From assembly GCA_947503555.1 (NCBI GenBank), contig CANNEE010000002.1, forward strand, positions 400,883-464,882: 64,000 nucleotides of DNA, read 5' to 3'. This document shows, piece by piece, positions 26,901-35,678 of this stretch (its first letter is position 1; each line of letters starts with the position of its first letter). Below the pieces are notes generated by a model that saw only the letters and a list, made by a program, of their open reading frames with translations, did no database searches and was not told the DNA's origin. The DNA comes from an uncultured Shewanella sp. GTDB lineage: Bacteria > Pseudomonadota > Gammaproteobacteria > Enterobacterales > Shewanellaceae. A program made the translations under genes and the position numbers.

Positions 26901-27419
26901 TTATGGCTTACGAGCAATTAATTGTGCCTTAAAAGCGGCATTGGCACCTGGGCTGGCGATAATTTTCCCTTCTTTATGATGCATAAGTTGCCAGCTTTGA
27001 AATACTTGAGTTATTTCATCGGTTTTTAACAGAAAATCAGGATTTCTAGGACGACCAATGTTGGCTTGCGCCTCTGTAAAAGTCTCATAAAAAATGAGCC
27101 CTCCAGACTTTAACGCGTTTTGAATTTGTGGAAAAAGCGGCCTGTGTAGGTAATTAAAGACCAGCACAACATCGTATTTCGCTTCATCTAAGGTGGGAGC
27201 TGATTCAGCTTCCATATCCCACTGGGAAAACTCACAATCAGGATAATCAGAGGCCGTTATTTGGCTGATATCCCTATCGACAAAGTGAACTTGGGCGCCT
27301 TGCTCAGCAAACCAAAGGCCGTTTCTACCCTTGCCACAGGCTAAGTCTAACACCCTTAACTGTTTTATCGAGTAAGGGCGCCAATCAAATTCTTTGATGA
27401 GGGTCGATGTCGTAGCCAT
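26901..27419 (-). CDS. Class I SAM-dependent methyltransferase
   Basis: A 172-residue Rossmann-fold methyltransferase. Motif I is VLDLACGKGRNGLWFAEQGA (about residues 23-42), motif II VHFVDRDISQI, and motif IV YDVVLVFNYLHRPLFPQI. The sequence resembles the TehB/thiopurine-type small-molecule group, but the substrate cannot be stated. Its first base overlaps the last base of the upstream membrane-protein gene (both at 27419), so the two are translationally coupled. No signal peptide; cytosolic. Confidence 0.8.
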   Translation of the reverse strand: MATTSTLIKEFDWRPYSIKQLRVLDLACGKGRNGLWFAEQGAQVHFVDRDISQITASDYPDCEFSQWDMEAESAPTLDEAKYDVVLVFNYLHRPLFPQIQNALKSGGLIFYETFTEAQANIGRPRNPDFLLKTDEITQVFQSWQLMHHKEGKIIASPGANAAFKAQLIARKP

Positions 27420-27829
27420 TAACCTTTAATCTCTTTTTTACTGTGGATCTGTTTTCTATGAACAATCGAATAGTGTCTAAGTCCAGCAGGACCGTGGGAG
27501 ACAAGTACCGATAGAAGTAATACGGTAATAAAGATACTGGGTTTATATTCGGCAAGAGGAATAAACAGACATAACAGGCCGACTTTAGCTAAGGTTAACA
27601 CTCCTTTAAGTTGGATCAGCCAACGCCAGTCTCTAACCACTTCCCACAGTAATAATAGGGAGCCCGTTACCATGGCGAGGAGCCAGTAGTTAAGCCAGGT
27701 TGCTTGAGGAACTTGCAGTAAAATGCCTCCGCCAGATCCTACTATACCGAGAATGTGCAATGCCCTTAGGCTTGTTTTTGCAATGCGCTGGGACCAGAAC
27801 TGGGCTTCTGAAAGTGTGTTTTTGGCCAT
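27419..27829 (-). CDS. Membrane protein of unknown function
   Basis: A 136-residue protein with about four hydrophobic segments (about residues 20-38, 48-66, 75-92 and 98-115) and a basic C-terminus (HRKQIHSKKEIKG). I do not recognise its family. The start ATG at 27829 lacks a strong ribosome site. It is first in an apparent three-gene unit with the methyltransferase (1-base overlap) and the small membrane protein. A membrane protein paired with a small-molecule methyltransferase could act on a lipid or quinone-like compound, but nothing in the sequence proves it. Confidence 0.65.
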   Translation of the reverse strand: MAKNTLSEAQFWSQRIAKTSLRALHILGIVGSGGGILLQVPQATWLNYWLLAMVTGSLLLLWEVVRDWRWLIQLKGVLTLAKVGLLCLFIPLAEYKPSIFITVLLLSVLVSHGPAGLRHYSIVHRKQIHSKKEIKG

Positions 27830-28078
27830 GTCGGGTTTCTTTGTTAGTGAATGACTAGCAACCTAACAGAAGTGGGTTACTTTACTGTTTGCGCGCTTAT
27901 TTTAGCAGTTGCCCAACTAAAGCTCTATTATCAAGTCTATGATTCCACTGGTGATAGCTAGATCTAGCTCTAATTATGTTTATTTATATGAGTTTTAAAC
28001 TGACTCTAGCAAAGACAAATAGGGCACTTTTGCTTACACTGGCTGTAATTTTATGACTGAATTTTAGGTAGATTGGCT

Positions 28079-29068
28079 ATGAAAATTGGCTTTTTTAGTG
28101 CGAAGAATTACGACATTCAATACTTTAATGAAAAGAATCAAAAGTTTGGGGCTGAGATTGAGTATTTTGATTATCGTCTAAGCTCACAGATTGTTAAATT
28201 GGTTCATGGCTATGAAGTGATCTGTGCTTTTGTTAATGATTCTCTATGTGAAGATATCTTGGTTGAATTAGCGGCAAACGGTACCAAGGTGATCGCCATG
28301 CGCTGTGCTGGTTTTAACAATGTCGACTTAGATGCGGCAAAACGCCTTGGCTTAAAGGTGGTGAATGTCCCTGCTTATTCTCCTGAATCTGTTGCTGAGC
28401 ACACTATCGCCTTGATGTTGACCTTAAATCGTAAAACCCATAAGTCTTATCAAAGAACCCGTGATGCTAACTTCTCCTTAGAAGGGCTAGTGGGCTTTAA
28501 TATGCATGGCAAGACAGTGGGTGTTATTGGTACTGGTAAAATTGGTGTGGCGACAATCAAGATCCTGCAAGGTTTTGGCTGTAAAGTGATAGCTTATGAT
28601 CCCTATCCAAATCCAGCGGTTGAAGCCTTAGGTGTCGAGTATGTCAGCCTAGATGAGATGTATCCGCAAAGCGATATCATTAGCCTGCATTGCCCACTAA
28701 CGCCTGAAAATCATCACTTACTCAATGAAGAGTCGTTTGCCAAGATGAAGCAAGGTGTCATGGTGGTTAACACCAGTCGTGGTGGCCTGCTTAATGCCAC
28801 CGATGCTATCGAAGCCTTGAAGACAGGTAAGATAGGCTCTCTAGGTTTAGATGTTTATGAAAACGAGAAGGAGCTTTTCTTCCAAGATAAGTCTAATGAG
28901 ATTATTCAAGATGATGTCTTTAGACGCTTGTCTGCTTGCCACAATGTGGTATTCAGCGGTCATCAGGCTTTCTTGACCGATGAAGCTTTAGGTTCTATTG
29001 CCGAGACCACACTGCAAAATGTCAAAACCCTAATGGCGGGTGAAAAATGCCCTAATGAGCTTTTCTAA
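28079..29068 (+). CDS. ldhA: Fermentative D-lactate dehydrogenase
   Basis: A 329-residue D-2-hydroxyacid dehydrogenase, the same length as E. coli LdhA. It shows the N-terminal MKIGFFSAKNYDIQYF, VIAMRCAGFNNVDLDAAK, the NAD-binding GVIGTGKIGVATIKIL (about 150), VVNTSRGGLLNATDAIEAL (catalytic Arg about 233) and VVFSGHQAFLTDEAL (catalytic His about 295). It reduces pyruvate to D-lactate with NADH during fermentation. The ATG at 28079 is used rather than the TTG two codons upstream; AGGTAGATTGGCT precedes it. A hairpin terminator follows. Confidence 0.93.
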   Translation: MKIGFFSAKNYDIQYFNEKNQKFGAEIEYFDYRLSSQIVKLVHGYEVICAFVNDSLCEDILVELAANGTKVIAMRCAGFNNVDLDAAKRLGLKVVNVPAYSPESVAEHTIALMLTLNRKTHKSYQRTRDANFSLEGLVGFNMHGKTVGVIGTGKIGVATIKILQGFGCKVIAYDPYPNPAVEALGVEYVSLDEMYPQSDIISLHCPLTPENHHLLNEESFAKMKQGVMVVNTSRGGLLNATDAIEALKTGKIGSLGLDVYENEKELFFQDKSNEIIQDDVFRRLSACHNVVFSGHQAFLTDEALGSIAETTLQNVKTLMAGEKCPNELF

Positions 29069-29104
29069 AGAGTCACTTTCAGCTTTATAAATTAGCTTTG
29101 TTCT

Positions 29105-29139
29105 CAGGCGTATTACTTAGATAATGCGCCTGATTTTTT
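29105..29139 (+). terminator. Terminator of ldhA
   Basis: CAGGCG (29105-29110) pairs imperfectly outward with GCGCCTG (29126-29132), with TATTA/TAAT extending the stem, followed by ATTTTTTA. Confidence 0.7.
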
Positions 29140-29156
29140 AGTTAAGAGTAATCAAG

Positions 29157-29900
29157 ATGTCAGACTTTACCTTGCTGCACCAAAGTCAAAATGAGTTTGG
29201 TCAGCTGATGGTGCTAGATAGCAAGACCACAAGGATACTCGCCTTTGGTGATAATGATGAGCAGAGTAAGCTACTTAAACTCAGCCCTCATATTCCCCAA
29301 CACACCTATGTGCAAGCCATGTTGTTGGTGCTGCTATTTTGTCAGCCCAAAAGCGCTATTGTATTGGGCCTGGGTGGAGGCGGATTGATCCATGCCCTGC
29401 GACACTTTGATAGTGGTATTAAGCTGACCGGAGTCGAGATAAACCCAGATGTGATTGAGGTGGCTAAGCGCTACTTTCAGTTGCCTATAGGTAAAAAGCT
29501 AAAATTGATTAATCAAGATGCCAGTGATTTCTTAGCAGAAGGCTCCCACAAACGAGTCGATCTGATTTTTGCCGATCTCTACAATTTTGATGGTGCCGAC
29601 AGTGCTCAGCATTCCAAGACCTTTATCGAGCAAAGTGCTGCGCTATTAAAGAGTGATGGCTTTTTGGTGATTAACGGCTGGAAAGAGCAGAAGTTCGATG
29701 ATTCGCTTTTGCTCTATTTGCAACAGGAGTTCGTCGATATACGCGCTTGTTTAACAGGAGCTGGCAATTGGGTAGTGATAGCCGCCAAGCAAAAACATGC
29801 TGTGACGCAAAGTGCGATGAAAGCTAAAGCGATGGAGCTATCTCAAAGGTTAGAGTTTCAGTTGACGCGCAGCTTAACTCGTTTTGAACACTGGGAATGA
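29157..29900 (+). CDS. Spermidine-synthase-like methyltransferase-fold protein
   Basis: A 247-residue protein of the spermidine synthase superfamily. It shows a short N-terminal beta region (FGQLMVLDSKTTRILAFGDN), the glycine-rich SAM site AIVLGLGGGGLIHALRHFD (about 75-93), GVEINPDVIEVAKRYFQL, INQDASDFL and VDLIFADLYNFDGADSAQHS. The aminopropyltransferase catalytic loop is present in altered form (ADLYNFDG instead of DSSDP-type), so true spermidine synthesis is doubtful. Shewanella genomes carry several such paralogues with no known role. The start ATG at 29157 follows GAGTAATCAAG. It lies after the ldhA terminator and is probably independently transcribed. Confidence 0.8.
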   Translation: MSDFTLLHQSQNEFGQLMVLDSKTTRILAFGDNDEQSKLLKLSPHIPQHTYVQAMLLVLLFCQPKSAIVLGLGGGGLIHALRHFDSGIKLTGVEINPDVIEVAKRYFQLPIGKKLKLINQDASDFLAEGSHKRVDLIFADLYNFDGADSAQHSKTFIEQSAALLKSDGFLVINGWKEQKFDDSLLLYLQQEFVDIRACLTGAGNWVVIAAKQKHAVTQSAMKAKAMELSQRLEFQLTRSLTRFEHWE

Positions 29901-30149
29901 TGCGCTATACAAGGCTTTTAGCACTCACAACTGCTTACAATGACATAGAGCTAGGTAGTTTCTGGCAAGAGATAGCTAAGGGCATTGATGGACAAAACCG
30001 ATAGCCAAAAAACGGGATTCTGAAAAATCGATTACAACAATAGCTTTTATACGTTATATTTAATTTAAATCTCTCGTTATAGTACTTCACATCAACAGCG
30101 AACAATCAGTTTCGTTAACTAAATACAGTACTTTTTGAGGGATTTATTT

Positions 30150-30719
30150 ATGTCACAATCAATTATCAATTCTCAACTTAAGCCTTTCTCTGCAACTGCA
30201 TACCACAAAGGCGATTTCGTTCCAGTCTCTGAGCAAGACCTACTCGGTAAGTGGTCAGTGGTTTTCTTCTACCCAGCGGACTTTACCTTTGTATGTCCAA
30301 CTGAGCTAGGAGATATGGCGGATCATTATGAGCAGCTGCAATCTATGGGTGTTGAAGTGTACTCAGTATCGACTGACACTCACTTTACTCACAAAGCATG
30401 GCATGACAGCTCAGATACTATAGGTAAGTTGCAGTTCCCTATGATTGGTGACCCAACAGGTATCATTAGCCGCAACTTCGGCGTCATGATTGAAGAAGAT
30501 GGTTTAGCGCTACGCGGTACCTTCGTTATCAACCCTGAAGGTGAGATCAAAGTCGCTGAAATTCATGATTTAGGTATAGGCCGTAGTGCTAGCGAGTTAG
30601 TTCGTAAAATTCAAGCGGCGCAATATGTTGCAGAGCATGATGGTGAAGTTTGTCCAGCAGCGTGGACTCCGGGTGAAGAGACGTTAGCGCCTTCCCTAGA
30701 CCTAGTCGGCAAAATTTAA
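30150..30719 (+). CDS. ahpC: Alkyl hydroperoxide reductase AhpC
   Basis: A 189-residue typical 2-Cys peroxiredoxin. The peroxidatic site is FYPADFTFVCPTELGDMADH (Cys about 49), and the resolving site is EVCPAAWTPGE (about 168). The C-terminal ATLAPSLDLVGKI-type ending matches E. coli AhpC. It reduces hydrogen peroxide and organic peroxides and is recycled by AhpF. The ATG at 30150 (TTTTTGAGGGATTTATTT before it) is preferred to the frame start 15 bases earlier. It forms an operon with ahpF, with a strong intergenic hairpin between them. Confidence 0.96.
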   Translation: MSQSIINSQLKPFSATAYHKGDFVPVSEQDLLGKWSVVFFYPADFTFVCPTELGDMADHYEQLQSMGVEVYSVSTDTHFTHKAWHDSSDTIGKLQFPMIGDPTGIISRNFGVMIEEDGLALRGTFVINPEGEIKVAEIHDLGIGRSASELVRKIQAAQYVAEHDGEVCPAAWTPGEETLAPSLDLVGKI

Positions 30720-30747
30720 TCTAAGCCGTTACTTTCCTCACTGTTTG

Positions 30748-30772
30748 AATGAGCCTGTATTTCAGGCTCATT
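30748..30772 (+). other. ahpC-ahpF intergenic hairpin
   Basis: AATGAGCCTG / CAGGCTCATT is a perfect 10-bp stem with a 5-nt loop (TATTT), 28 bases after the ahpC stop and 27 before the ahpF start. There is no T-run, so it is more likely an RNA-processing or stability element than a full terminator. It could make ahpC transcript more abundant than ahpF. Confidence 0.6.
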
Positions 30773-30799
30773 AAAGAATTTCGATTTCAAGGAGCCATC

Positions 30800-32362
30800 A
30801 TGTTAGATGCCACACTAAAAACTCAGCTTAAGACCTACCTGCAAAACCTGAAAACTCCGGTTGAGCTTTATGTTTCGGCCGATGGCTCGGCAAAAGCAAA
30901 AGAGCTACAAGCACTTGCCGAAGATATTAATCAGCTATCTGATAAAGTCAGCCTGCACCAAGCTGAAGATAAACGTTCGCCGTCTATGTTAGTGACTAAC
31001 CCAGAGCTAAAGTCACAAATTCGTTTTGCTGGTCTGCCTATGGGCCATGAGTTTACCTCTTTAGTTTTGGCACTGCTTCACTCTGGTGGTCATCCCATTA
31101 AGCTTGAGGATGAGGTGATTGAGCAGATCAAATCACTACCCGGTGAGTATCATTTTGAGACCTATGTGTCACTGAGCTGCCAAAACTGCCCAGATGTGGT
31201 GCAAGCGCTGAATATGATGGCGGCAATCAATCCTAATATCACTAACGTGATGATAGATGGCGCACTGTTCCAAGATGAAGTTAATGAGCGCAATATTATG
31301 GCTGTGCCAAGCGTATACCTTAACGGTAAGCCGTTTGCACAAGGTAGAATCAATCTGACTGAAATTCTTAATAAGCTAGATACTGGCGCCGAGGAGCGCA
31401 AGGCTCAAGCCATTAGCGCTAAAGAAGCATTTGAAGTGTTAGTGATAGGTGGTGGTCCAGCAGGGGCTTCAGCGGCTATTTATGCAGCGCGTAAAGGCTT
31501 GCGTACTGGTATTGTTGCCGACAAATTTGGTGGTCAAGTTGCTGAAACAGTCGGTATTGAAAACTTTATCTCGGTTAAAGCGACAGAAGGGCCTAAGTTA
31601 GTGGCTAATCTTGAAGCCCATGTGAACGACTATGATGTCGATATCATGGATAACCAAAGAGCGTTAAAGCTTAAGCCTGGTGAGCTGTTTGAGCTTGAAT
31701 TAGAGTCTGGCGCTTTGGTTCGCAGTCACTCTGTGATTATCGCGACAGGTGCCCGCTGGAGAGAGATGAATGTTCCTGGTGAGCAAGAGTATCGCGGTAA
31801 AGGAGTCGCCTACTGCCCACATTGTGACGGCCCTTTGTTTAAAGGTAAGCGCGTAGCTGTCATTGGTGGTGGTAACTCAGGAATTGAAGCGGCTATCGAT
31901 TTAGCCAATATCGTTGAGCATGTCACTGTACTTGAGTTTGATAGCAAACTCAGAGCCGATGACGTATTGCAGCGTAAAGCTAAGTCCATGGGGAATATCG
32001 AGATTATTACTCAGGCTATGACAACTGAGGTGACAGGTGATGGTACTCGCGTCAATGGCTTAAACTATACCGATAGAGCCACGGGTGAGAGTCATCATGT
32101 CGAGCTAGCAGGCATATTTGTACAAATCGGTTTAGTGCCTAATGCAGAGTGGTTAAAAGGTACCATTGATTTGAGCGATAGAGGTGAAATCTTGGTTGAT
32201 GCTAAGGGGGAAACCTCAATCCCGGGCTTGTTTGCCGCAGGTGATGTTACCAACTCGCCCTATAAGCAGATCATTATCGCTATGGGTAGCGGTGCAACAG
32301 CCTCACTAGGCGCCTTTGATTACTTGATTCGCTCAAGTGCTGGTGACGAGAAAGCCGCTTAA
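30800..32362 (+). CDS. ahpF: Alkyl hydroperoxide reductase subunit F
   Basis: A 520-residue flavoprotein. Two tandem thioredoxin-like N-terminal folds carry the CQNC redox site (about 125-128). Then come FAD-binding [19 protein letters not shown] (about 214), the thioredoxin-reductase-type dithiol [12 protein letters not shown] (about 339), NADH-binding [14 protein letters not shown] and the closing [16 protein letters not shown]. It passes electrons from NADH to AhpC. The ATG at 30800 has TCAAGGAGCCATC upstream, an excellent ribosome site, and the frame upstream of it overlaps the intergenic hairpin, so the longer start is rejected. Confidence 0.96.
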   Translation: MLDATLKTQLKTYLQNLKTPVELYVSADGSAKAKELQALAEDINQLSDKVSLHQAEDKRSPSMLVTNPELKSQIRFAGLPMGHEFTSLVLALLHSGGHPIKLEDEVIEQIKSLPGEYHFETYVSLSCQNCPDVVQALNMMAAINPNITNVMIDGALFQDEVNERNIMAVPSVYLNGKPFAQGRINLTEILNKLDTGAEERKAQAISAKEAFEVLVIGGGPAGASAAIYAARKGLRTGIVADKFGGQVAETVGIENFISVKATEGPKLVANLEAHVNDYDVDIMDNQRALKLKPGELFELELESGALVRSHSVIIATGARWREMNVPGEQEYRGKGVAYCPHCDGPLFKGKRVAVIGGGNSGIEAAIDLANIVEHVTVLEFDSKLRADDVLQRKAKSMGNIEIITQAMTTEVTGDGTRVNGLNYTDRATGESHHVELAGIFVQIGLVPNAEWLKGTIDLSDRGEILVDAKGETSIPGLFAAGDVTNSPYKQIIIAMGSGATASLGAFDYLIRSSAGDEKAA

Positions 32363-32390
32363 GGATAGACAAAACAAAGTGTTAATTTAC

Positions 32391-32424
32391 AACCACCGAC
32401 ATTAAGTCGGTGGTTTTGTTTTTG
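32391..32424 (+). terminator. Terminator of ahpCF
   Basis: AACCACCGAC (32391-32400) / GTCGGTGGTT (32406-32415) is a perfect 10-bp stem with a 5-nt loop, followed by TTGTTTTTG. Confidence 0.9.
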
Positions 32425-32471
32425 TGTTAGCTAGCTTAGAATGAGGCTCAAATTTTTTTAAGGGAGTTAAT

Positions 32472-32885
32472 ATGAAAGGTGCAGGTGGAACATCCGGTGG
32501 CATAGGCCAGTTTTTTATCGGCCTTGCCATGATGTGCGCAGGCTTTTATTTGTTGCTTAACTCGGTGCAGGTGACCTCAGGCTTTGGTATGGGCTATAGC
32601 CTTTATAGTATGAATGCCTTTGGCCAAGGTTTTTCGATTACCAGTGGTATGGTGATGGTGCCTTTCATCTTTGGTGTAGGGATACTTTTTTATAATGGCC
32701 GCAACCCGATAGGTTGGTTATTGACGGTCGGCGCTCTAGTGGCGCTAATTGCTGGGGTAATCACCTCTATTCAGTTTAGGTTTAAGGCGATGTCGGCCTT
32801 TGATTTAATCGTTATTTTAGTGCTTGCCTTTGGCGGTTTAGGCTTATTTATGCGGTCGTTAAAAGGGATGCCAGAATCCGATTAG
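32472..32885 (+). CDS. Membrane protein of unknown function
   Basis: A 137-residue protein with a Gly-rich start (MKGAGGTSGGIGQFFIGLAM) and four hydrophobic segments (about residues 10-30, 55-75, 80-100 and 112-130). The family is unfamiliar to me beyond resemblance to hypothetical membrane proteins of Shewanella. The start ATG at 32472 follows AAGGGAGTTAAT, a strong ribosome site. It is monocistronic, lying between the ahpF terminator and a convergent small gene. No catalytic motif is visible. Confidence 0.65.
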   Translation: MKGAGGTSGGIGQFFIGLAMMCAGFYLLLNSVQVTSGFGMGYSLYSMNAFGQGFSITSGMVMVPFIFGVGILFYNGRNPIGWLLTVGALVALIAGVITSIQFRFKAMSAFDLIVILVLAFGGLGLFMRSLKGMPESD

Positions 32886-32953
32886 GTTATTAATCATTAT
32901 CTGTTCTTTGTTTTGAACTCATATTCATTAGCGAGAATGAAGCCGCATTCTCG

Positions 32954-33157
32954 CTAAACTTTAATATCAATATGATGACCTAGACTGCCTACTGGCTCTG
33001 GTGTTGTCACTTCTGCAGGTAGGGCCGCCGATTGGATTAATTGTAGGGCAATTTTACCTTCTGCTAACTGTTGCTGTTTAGCGAGCTGTGCCACTTTGAC
33101 GCCACCGCCTTGCTCTAAACTTGGTTCTAGGCTAGGGGAGTTTAAGGAAATCGACAT
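32954..33157 (-). CDS. Small protein, possibly YjfB-like
   Basis: A 67-residue hydrophilic protein beginning MSISLNSPSLEPSLEQGGGV and ending GSLGHHIDIKV, with a central helix (VAQLAKQQQLAEGKIALQLIQSA). The closing G-x-x-I-D-I-x-V and the length resemble the small YjfB-type proteins annotated as putative motility proteins, but the match is from memory and weak. A strong ribosome site (AGGAGCGCTTA before the ATG at 33157) makes translation likely. No signal peptide or membrane segment. Confidence 0.5.
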   Translation of the reverse strand: MSISLNSPSLEPSLEQGGGVKVAQLAKQQQLAEGKIALQLIQSAALPAEVTTPEPVGSLGHHIDIKV

Positions 33158-33263
33158 TAAGCGCTCCTATGATGATGTGAGGTCGACTTAATAGGATATC
33201 GGCGATAGTTGTTATAACTTGAGTGTTTCTCTGTTTGCGCTGAATAGTAAAATGACGTTTAAA

Positions 33264-33310
33264 AGTAAAAAGCCTGCTGAAAGTGTATTTTCAGCAGGCT
33301 TTTTGTTTGT
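33264..33310. terminator. Bidirectional terminator
   Basis: AAAAAGCCTGCTGAAA is followed after a short loop by its complement TTTCAGCAGGCTTTTT, a perfect long stem flanked by A and T runs. It serves the thioredoxin-CcdA gene (stop at 33324, minus strand) and possibly the opposite direction. Confidence 0.9.
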
Positions 33311-33323
33311 GCTATTGGTTTTG

Positions 33324-34760
33324 TTAGATCTTAGATCTTCTCTCTAATGTCTTGCGAGTAATCACAATAACCGTTGTCAGTACGATGGAACTGACAATCA
33401 AACCTATTGCTAAAGCAACATTTTGCAGGGATGTCGGATCGACAGCCAGCATGCCGCCTAGGCCAACCATCATGATGCCTGACATCAGCTTAAGGGTTTG
33501 CCCCTCTTTCTCTGTTAGCTTACGCTTACCAAGGGTCATAGAGAATGCGATAACGATAATCGCAAGCGGAATGACATAGACAATGTTGTAGAAGACCAGA
33601 TACATATAGCGCTCAAAGTCCGGCAATTCATGCATAGATAGAACACTAGTGTAAATCATAGGGAAGCCTGCGGTACAAAGCAGCTCATAGGCATTAGCAA
33701 GAATCGCTAAAACTGTGGTACCAAAAATCATCGCCGCCATAGAGCTAGCACTGGAGAGCTTACCCATACGTTTTATCAGGCCTGTTCGGTTTTCCGCCGA
33801 CATAGAGAGGGATACTTCGCCTTTGGTAAAGAAGTACTCTTTGATATTGATCCCCCCTGCGACCAGAGCCAGTAATCCTGCCCCTAATATGATCAGGCCG
33901 CCGTCACTATCAGCGCCAAGCAGTTCAAACATATTGAGCCAAGCTGTCATAAAGAGGAAATAGATAAAGCCTGAGAAGAACACAAAGATACCGCCAACAA
34001 TTAGCATGCGGGTACGGCTCTTGGCATTGACCATAATCGACAGTAGGAACAGGAGTACGAAGAAGGCGCAAGGGTTAAATGCATCGACGCCACCTAAGAC
34101 TATGGTCAGCAGTGGCAGAGATAACTGCTCTGGTGTGACTACCCCAACAAGAGGAAGCTCGATAGGCTGTACTTCATCTACTTGTACTTCGGTTTGCGCG
34201 CCAATATCACAGGTGCCGCTGTCATCTCCCTCTTCTGAGCTAGAGCAGGTACCAAATAGTGGCATCGCCTCTTCACCTGTATTGACTGCAGTGCTGGTGT
34301 GCTCTTGTTCTGGTGCGAGCACACCTCCAAGCGATTGATAACAAGATTTCAGGCGTTTAACTAGAAACTCGCCAGTGACAGCCTCGCTGCTATAACCCAC
34401 AACTGCTTTGCCACAGTTTGCCATATAGGGCACAGAGCGTGGAGGTTGACCTGTGTGCGCCGCGACCTCTTTCCACTTAGTTAAAGACTCAGCTTCCGAA
34501 ACGACGAAAGAGTGAAGCTCAATCCATGGATAACGTTCGGGTAGTGAGTCAATAAAGGGGTGAGCCTGTGCACAGTGGGGGCAAGTTTTCGACCAAAAGA
34601 AGTAAAGCTTAACCTTGAGTTCGCCCTGTTCATTGGTGTAATGCCAAATTTCTGGGGCTGCAGCGACTACATTTTCGGAGGCGGCCGTCGAAGCTTGGCT
34701 ATTAACCGAGGTCAGCAAGCTCACTAATAGGATTAGTGGGAGTAAAAAGTATTTTGCCAT
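33324..34760 (-). CDS. Thioredoxin domain fused to CcdA/DsbD-like membrane domain
   Basis: A 478-residue fusion. A signal peptide (about 1-25) precedes a periplasmic thioredoxin-like domain with active site CPHC (about residue 59, in FFWSKTCPHCAQAHPFIDSL). A low-complexity linker (about 150-195) contains further cysteines (GTCSSSEEGDDSGTCDIG). Seven or eight membrane helices follow, with the two conserved membrane cysteines of the CcdA/DsbD family in DAFNPCAFFVLLFLL and ELLCTAGFPMIY. It probably moves electrons from the cytoplasm to periplasmic thiols, like ScsB or DsbD, but with the thioredoxin domain at the N-terminus and a CPHC rather than CVAC site. The ATG at 34760 is used; GGATGATATT precedes it. 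Confidence 0.85.
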   Translation of the reverse strand: MAKYFLLPLILLVSLLTSVNSQASTAASENVVAAAPEIWHYTNEQGELKVKLYFFWSKTCPHCAQAHPFIDSLPERYPWIELHSFVVSEAESLTKWKEVAAHTGQPPRSVPYMANCGKAVVGYSSEAVTGEFLVKRLKSCYQSLGGVLAPEQEHTSTAVNTGEEAMPLFGTCSSSEEGDDSGTCDIGAQTEVQVDEVQPIELPLVGVVTPEQLSLPLLTIVLGGVDAFNPCAFFVLLFLLSIMVNAKSRTRMLIVGGIFVFFSGFIYFLFMTAWLNMFELLGADSDGGLIILGAGLLALVAGGINIKEYFFTKGEVSLSMSAENRTGLIKRMGKLSSASSMAAMIFGTTVLAILANAYELLCTAGFPMIYTSVLSMHELPDFERYMYLVFYNIVYVIPLAIIVIAFSMTLGKRKLTEKEGQTLKLMSGIMMVGLGGMLAVDPTSLQNVALAIGLIVSSIVLTTVIVITRKTLERRSKI

Positions 34761-34975
34761 AATATCATCCACTGAAACGTGGCTCGAGTTTACAAGTTAG
34801 AAATTAGAGTGATAAGCCTACTGTAACGCGAATTAAGTTAAATTAGGCTTAATGTATCAGAAGCTTGTGATTGAATTGTGCGTAAGATCTCGAAAAAGAC
34901 TGAAATTTTTTAGCGTTAATGAATTAAAACTCTTTAGTTTTAGATGCTTAATTAGATTGCTTGCATAAATAGGGC

Positions 34976-35007
34976 GCTTCAATGTCATGATTACTGAGCA
35001 TTGAAGC
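34976..35007. other. Inverted repeat in the 34761-35062 gap
   Basis: GCTTCAATG (34976-34984) and CATTGAAGC (34999-35007) form a perfect 9-bp stem with a 14-nt loop. It lies past the stop of the OmpA-like gene (35063, minus strand). No T-run follows on that strand, so it is only a weak terminator candidate. Nothing else is evident in this gap. Confidence 0.4.
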
Positions 35008-35062
35008 CGAGGATGAAGAATGACTCATTGCAAGGCCGATGAACAAGAATCTCTGCTAAATG

Positions 35063-35506
35063 TTACTCGGCATTCGCTTTAAAGGTTGAAGAGTGGGAGT
35101 CAGAAGTGCATTCGTGCACGGTAACACTGCGGCTAGCTTTGTTTGCTGTTGTTCTAAGACGAGACAAAATTGGGCTATTAACTTGCTTGGCTTGCAAATA
35201 ATCTTTTACCCGTTTTATGCGTCTATCGGCTAACCAGCGATTGTACTTTCTTCTTTCTTGCTTGGCTTTAGGATCGTTAATGTTGTCGATTTCCTTTGTA
35301 TTTAACTGATACTCAAGTATGAGATATCCGTCTGTTGATTTGCTCTGTGCTGCGTCAACGATAGCGTCGAGTTGCTTAGCACTTTTTTGACCAAAATAGG
35401 AGCTATTAATTTTATAGGGGATCTCTCCGATTTGATTATGGTGGTCACACCATGCACTCACATTTGCACTGGTTAGTAGTAGCAATACTGCTGCGAACTT
35501 TTTCAC
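35063..35506 (-). CDS. Periplasmic OmpA-like-fold protein
   Basis: A 147-residue secreted protein with signal peptide MKKFAAVLLLLTSANVSA, mature start at WCDHHNQ. The body (YFGQKSAKQLDAIVDAAQSK, then YNRWLADRRIKRVKDYLQAK) follows the beta-alpha pattern of OmpA C-terminal domains. It contains a form of the N-x-x-L-(S/A)-x-x-R-A motif (NRWLADRRIKRVKDYL) that normally touches peptidoglycan, though the Asp in the first half is not obvious. There are two mature cysteines, near the start and end (CD and HEC). The function is unknown. The ATG at 35506 follows AAAAGGGATAGATGTG. Confidence 0.65.
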   Translation of the reverse strand: MKKFAAVLLLLTSANVSAWCDHHNQIGEIPYKINSSYFGQKSAKQLDAIVDAAQSKSTDGYLILEYQLNTKEIDNINDPKAKQERRKYNRWLADRRIKRVKDYLQAKQVNSPILSRLRTTANKASRSVTVHECTSDSHSSTFKANAE

Positions 35507-35678
35507 ATCTATCCCTTTTATAAAACTTTGATTGTTATTTAAGCTAAAATGAAGACGGAAAATAGGCTATTTTCTATTTAAAATCAAATTTTTATAAGGA
35601 ATGGGATGCGGTATTTATAAAATGAGAGAAGCGCTGACTCATTAGTGTTAGCGCTCTATAATCTCGGTTAGAAGTCAG

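Noticed and set aside
30041-30120. OxyR site before ahpC
   Set aside because: An ATAG is present, but the other three tetrads at 7-bp spacing do not match; too weak to list.
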